A stretch of DNA of 9,209 nt from DASZGI01 sp035938995. GTDB lineage: Bacteria > Actinomycetota > Actinomycetes > Streptomycetales > Catenulisporaceae. The position numbers and the translations under genes are program-made. How positions within the stretch are numbered: position 1 is the stretch's first letter; every line of letters starts with the position of its first letter. Below, one piece after another: positions 7,675 through 9,209 of this stretch. A model generated the notes under the pieces. The model was given only the letters and a program-made list of their open reading frames with translations, did no database searches and was not told where the DNA came from. Where the stretch lies: NCBI RefSeq assembly GCF_035938995.1, contig NZ_DASZGI010000373.1:1-9209 (forward strand). Reading direction: 5' to 3'.

Positions 7675-8339
7675 TCATCGAGGATGATGAATCCCTCGGC
7701 GCCTCCCTCACCTGGGGGCTGGGCGCGGAGGGCTACGCCGTCTCACTCGTCGCGGACGGCGCCGAAGGCCTGTGGCGGGCCACCGAGCACGAGTTCGACC
7801 TGATCATCCTGGACGTCATGCTCCCGGGAATGGACGGCTATCAGGTCTGCGCCAAGCTGCGTGAGGCGGAGATCTGGACGCCTGTGCTGATGCTTACTGC
7901 CATGGACGACGACCTCGACCAGGCTGAAGGCCTCGACCTGGGTGCCGACGACTACCTCACCAAGCCCTTCGCCTACCCCGTGCTGCTGGCGCGGATCCGC
8001 TCACTGCTGCGGCGCACCACCCCGCCGCGCCCGGCCGTCCTGCGCGCCGGCGACCTGAGCCTGGACCCGGCCACCCGCGCGGTGCGTCGCGGCGAGACGC
8101 CCATCGCGTTGACCGCGGGCGAGGTGTCCGTGCTGGAATACTTGCTGCGCGCCGACGGACGCGCCGTGTCCAAGACGGAACTGCTCGAACACTGCTGGGA
8201 CTCCGCCTCCCGGTCCGACCCCGCCGTGGTTGAGGTTCGCATCCACCACCTGCGCCGCAAGATCGATGCACCGTTCGGCGTGCACAGCGTCGAAACGGTC
8301 AGAGGATCGGGGTACCGCATTGACCCGCGCCTCCCGTAG
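7662..8339 (+). CDS. OmpR/PhoB-family response regulator
   Basis: This 225-residue two-domain DNA-binding regulator is phosphorylated by the kinase encoded next to it. The receiver domain (about 1-118) has the acidic pocket D8-D9, phosphoacceptor D51 (in LIILDVMLPGMDGY), T79 (LMLTA) and K101 (DDYLTKPF). A winged-helix output domain follows (about 125-222), ending in the usual VRIHHLRRKI and VETVRGSGYRI segments. The ATG at 7662 gives the canonical start MRVLIIEDDESLG. No Shine-Dalgarno precedes it, so it may be leaderless or coupled to an upstream frame. The kinase start overlaps its last 20 bases. Its targets cannot be read from the sequence; the upstream 97-bp repeats, with TGCCGGTT repeated at two-turn spacing, are a possible autoregulatory site. 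A stress-sensing role is typical of the family, but the stimulus is unknown. Confidence 0.95.
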   Translation: MRVLIIEDDESLGASLTWGLGAEGYAVSLVADGAEGLWRATEHEFDLIILDVMLPGMDGYQVCAKLREAEIWTPVLMLTAMDDDLDQAEGLDLGADDYLTKPFAYPVLLARIRSLLRRTTPPRPAVLRAGDLSLDPATRAVRRGETPIALTAGEVSVLEYLLRADGRAVSKTELLEHCWDSASRSDPAVVEVRIHHLRRKIDAPFGVHSVETVRGSGYRIDPRLP

Positions 8340-9209
8340 CGGCTCGCTGCGCCTGCGCCTGACTGCACTGGCCGCACTCGTGATCACCGCGACGATCCTC
8401 GCCGGCTTCCCGGTACTGGCCATCACGCTGGTCATCTCAGTACGCGCGAACGTCACCACCACCCTGTCCGCCTACGCCGACTCGGTCGCCCGCTCGGGTA
8501 CGGACGGCACCTGGCCCGATCCTCTGGCTCCGGCGGCTGCGGATTCGAGCATGTGGGCGCAGGTGGTCGACGAATCGTCAGGCAAGGTGCTCGCCTCCAC
8601 CGCGAACGTCGCCGGGCTGCCTGCCCTCTACTCCCTACCCGCCGGAAGCACGAACCCCGAGGCGATCGCCACGAACCGCGGCGACGAACAGGTAGTGGCC
8701 GAGCGCTATGTCAGCGGCCGCACACCGGTCGTCGTGTTCGCCGGCGGCTCCAACCGCGTGCTGACCATCGTGACCTCCGACATCCAGGGCCACCTGCTGT
8801 TCGCGCTGCCTGTAGTCGTCCTCTGCGCCCTAACCGCCTCCTGGCTGCTGATCGGGCGTGCCCTGCGGCCGGTCGAACGAATGCGCGCAGAGGCCGCGGA
8901 GATCACCGGAAGCGACCTGCACCGGCGCATCCCCGAACCCGGCGGCGACGACGAGATCGGCCGACTGGCGCGCACCCTCAACTCCATGCTCGACCGCATC
9001 GAGCAGTCCTCGGCCAAACAGCGCCGCTTCGTCTCCGACGCCTCGCACGAACTGCGCACCCCACTCGCCGCCGTGCGCACCTCGCTGGAGGTCGGGCTCG
9101 CCCATCCCGACCAGGCGCCGTGGCCGGAACTGGCCGAACGCGCCGTGACCGAGACCACCCGGCTCCAACGCCTCGTCGACGCCCTCCTGCTCCAGGCCCG
9201 CGCCGACGC
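8320..9209 (+). CDS. Sensor histidine kinase, 3' end beyond the window
   Basis: At least 296 residues are encoded and the frame runs off the right edge. Order of parts: membrane segment (about 12-40), extracytoplasmic sensor region of about 110 residues, second membrane segment (about 155-177), HAMP linker (about 178-230, with LRPVERMRAEAAEI and DDEIGRLARTLNSML), then the HisKA dimerisation domain with H-box SDASHELRTPLAAVRTS, phosphorylated His about residue 243. The ATP-binding domain is outside the window. I infer a TTG start at 8320: it is in frame, overlaps the response-regulator end by 20 bases, has AGAGGA 13 bases upstream, and gives a short basic leader (MTRASRSGSLRLRL) before the first membrane segment. 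In-frame GTG codons downstream fall inside that segment. It forms a membrane-bound two-component pair with the preceding gene. Confidence 0.9.
   Translation, partial: MTRASRSGSLRLRLTALAALVITATILAGFPVLAITLVISVRANVTTTLSAYADSVARSGTDGTWPDPLAPAAADSSMWAQVVDESSGKVLASTANVAGLPALYSLPAGSTNPEAIATNRGDEQVVAERYVSGRTPVVVFAGGSNRVLTIVTSDIQGHLLFALPVVVLCALTASWLLIGRALRPVERMRAEAAEITGSDLHRRIPEPGGDDEIGRLARTLNSMLDRIEQSSAKQRRFVSDASHELRTPLAAVRTSLEVGLAHPDQAPWPELAERAVTETTRLQRLVDALLLQARAD

Overview
The base composition (very GC-rich, with G or C at most third codon positions), a GTG/TTG-tolerant start pattern, a lipoprotein signal and OmpR-type two-component genes all point to a high-GC actinobacterium of the Streptomyces/Catenulispora sort. 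I cannot name the genus. Most of the window (about 360 to 7140) is one leftward-facing metabolic module. The right end (7662 to the edge) is a rightward two-component system that is cut by the window end.

The leftward module, in order of transcription, is: a substrate-binding lipoprotein (6013-7137), a fused two-domain ABC permease (4259-6004), an ABC ATPase (3166-4266) and a GntR/FCD-family regulator (2437-3147). These four are packed with gaps or overlaps of 8, 8 and 18 bases. After a 383-base gap come an AtuA-family (DUF1446) protein (680-2053) and a DUF4387 protein (361-675), 4 bases apart, closed by a strong 13-bp hairpin at 284-319. The proteins suggest uptake of a small organic compound followed by AtuA/DUF4387-dependent processing, under a ligand-responsive repressor. 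The substrate is unknown.

The strongest non-coding signal is a 14-bp near-palindrome, ideal form TTTGCTATAGCAAA, found four times: once upstream of atuA, once upstream of gntR and twice upstream of the binding-protein gene. In all three promoter regions it sits directly beside a GACA-ending -35 element. This is the expected layout for a local regulon of the encoded GntR protein. At gntR the promoter (perfect TTGACA, 17-bp spacer) places the start site at or next to the ATG, so the message is probably leaderless, and the operator overlaps the stop codon of the ATPase gene.

The divergent gap between the two systems (7138-7661) holds two tandem 97-bp repeats, a partial copy on their left and the beginning of another on their right. 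Each full copy carries a Shine-Dalgarno sequence and a GTG. A 22-bp sequence from these repeats recurs in opposite orientation beyond the far end of the module (275-296), so the module is bracketed by related repeat sequence. The response regulator and histidine kinase overlap by 20 bases and form a translationally coupled pair. Nothing in the window ties them to the transport module.
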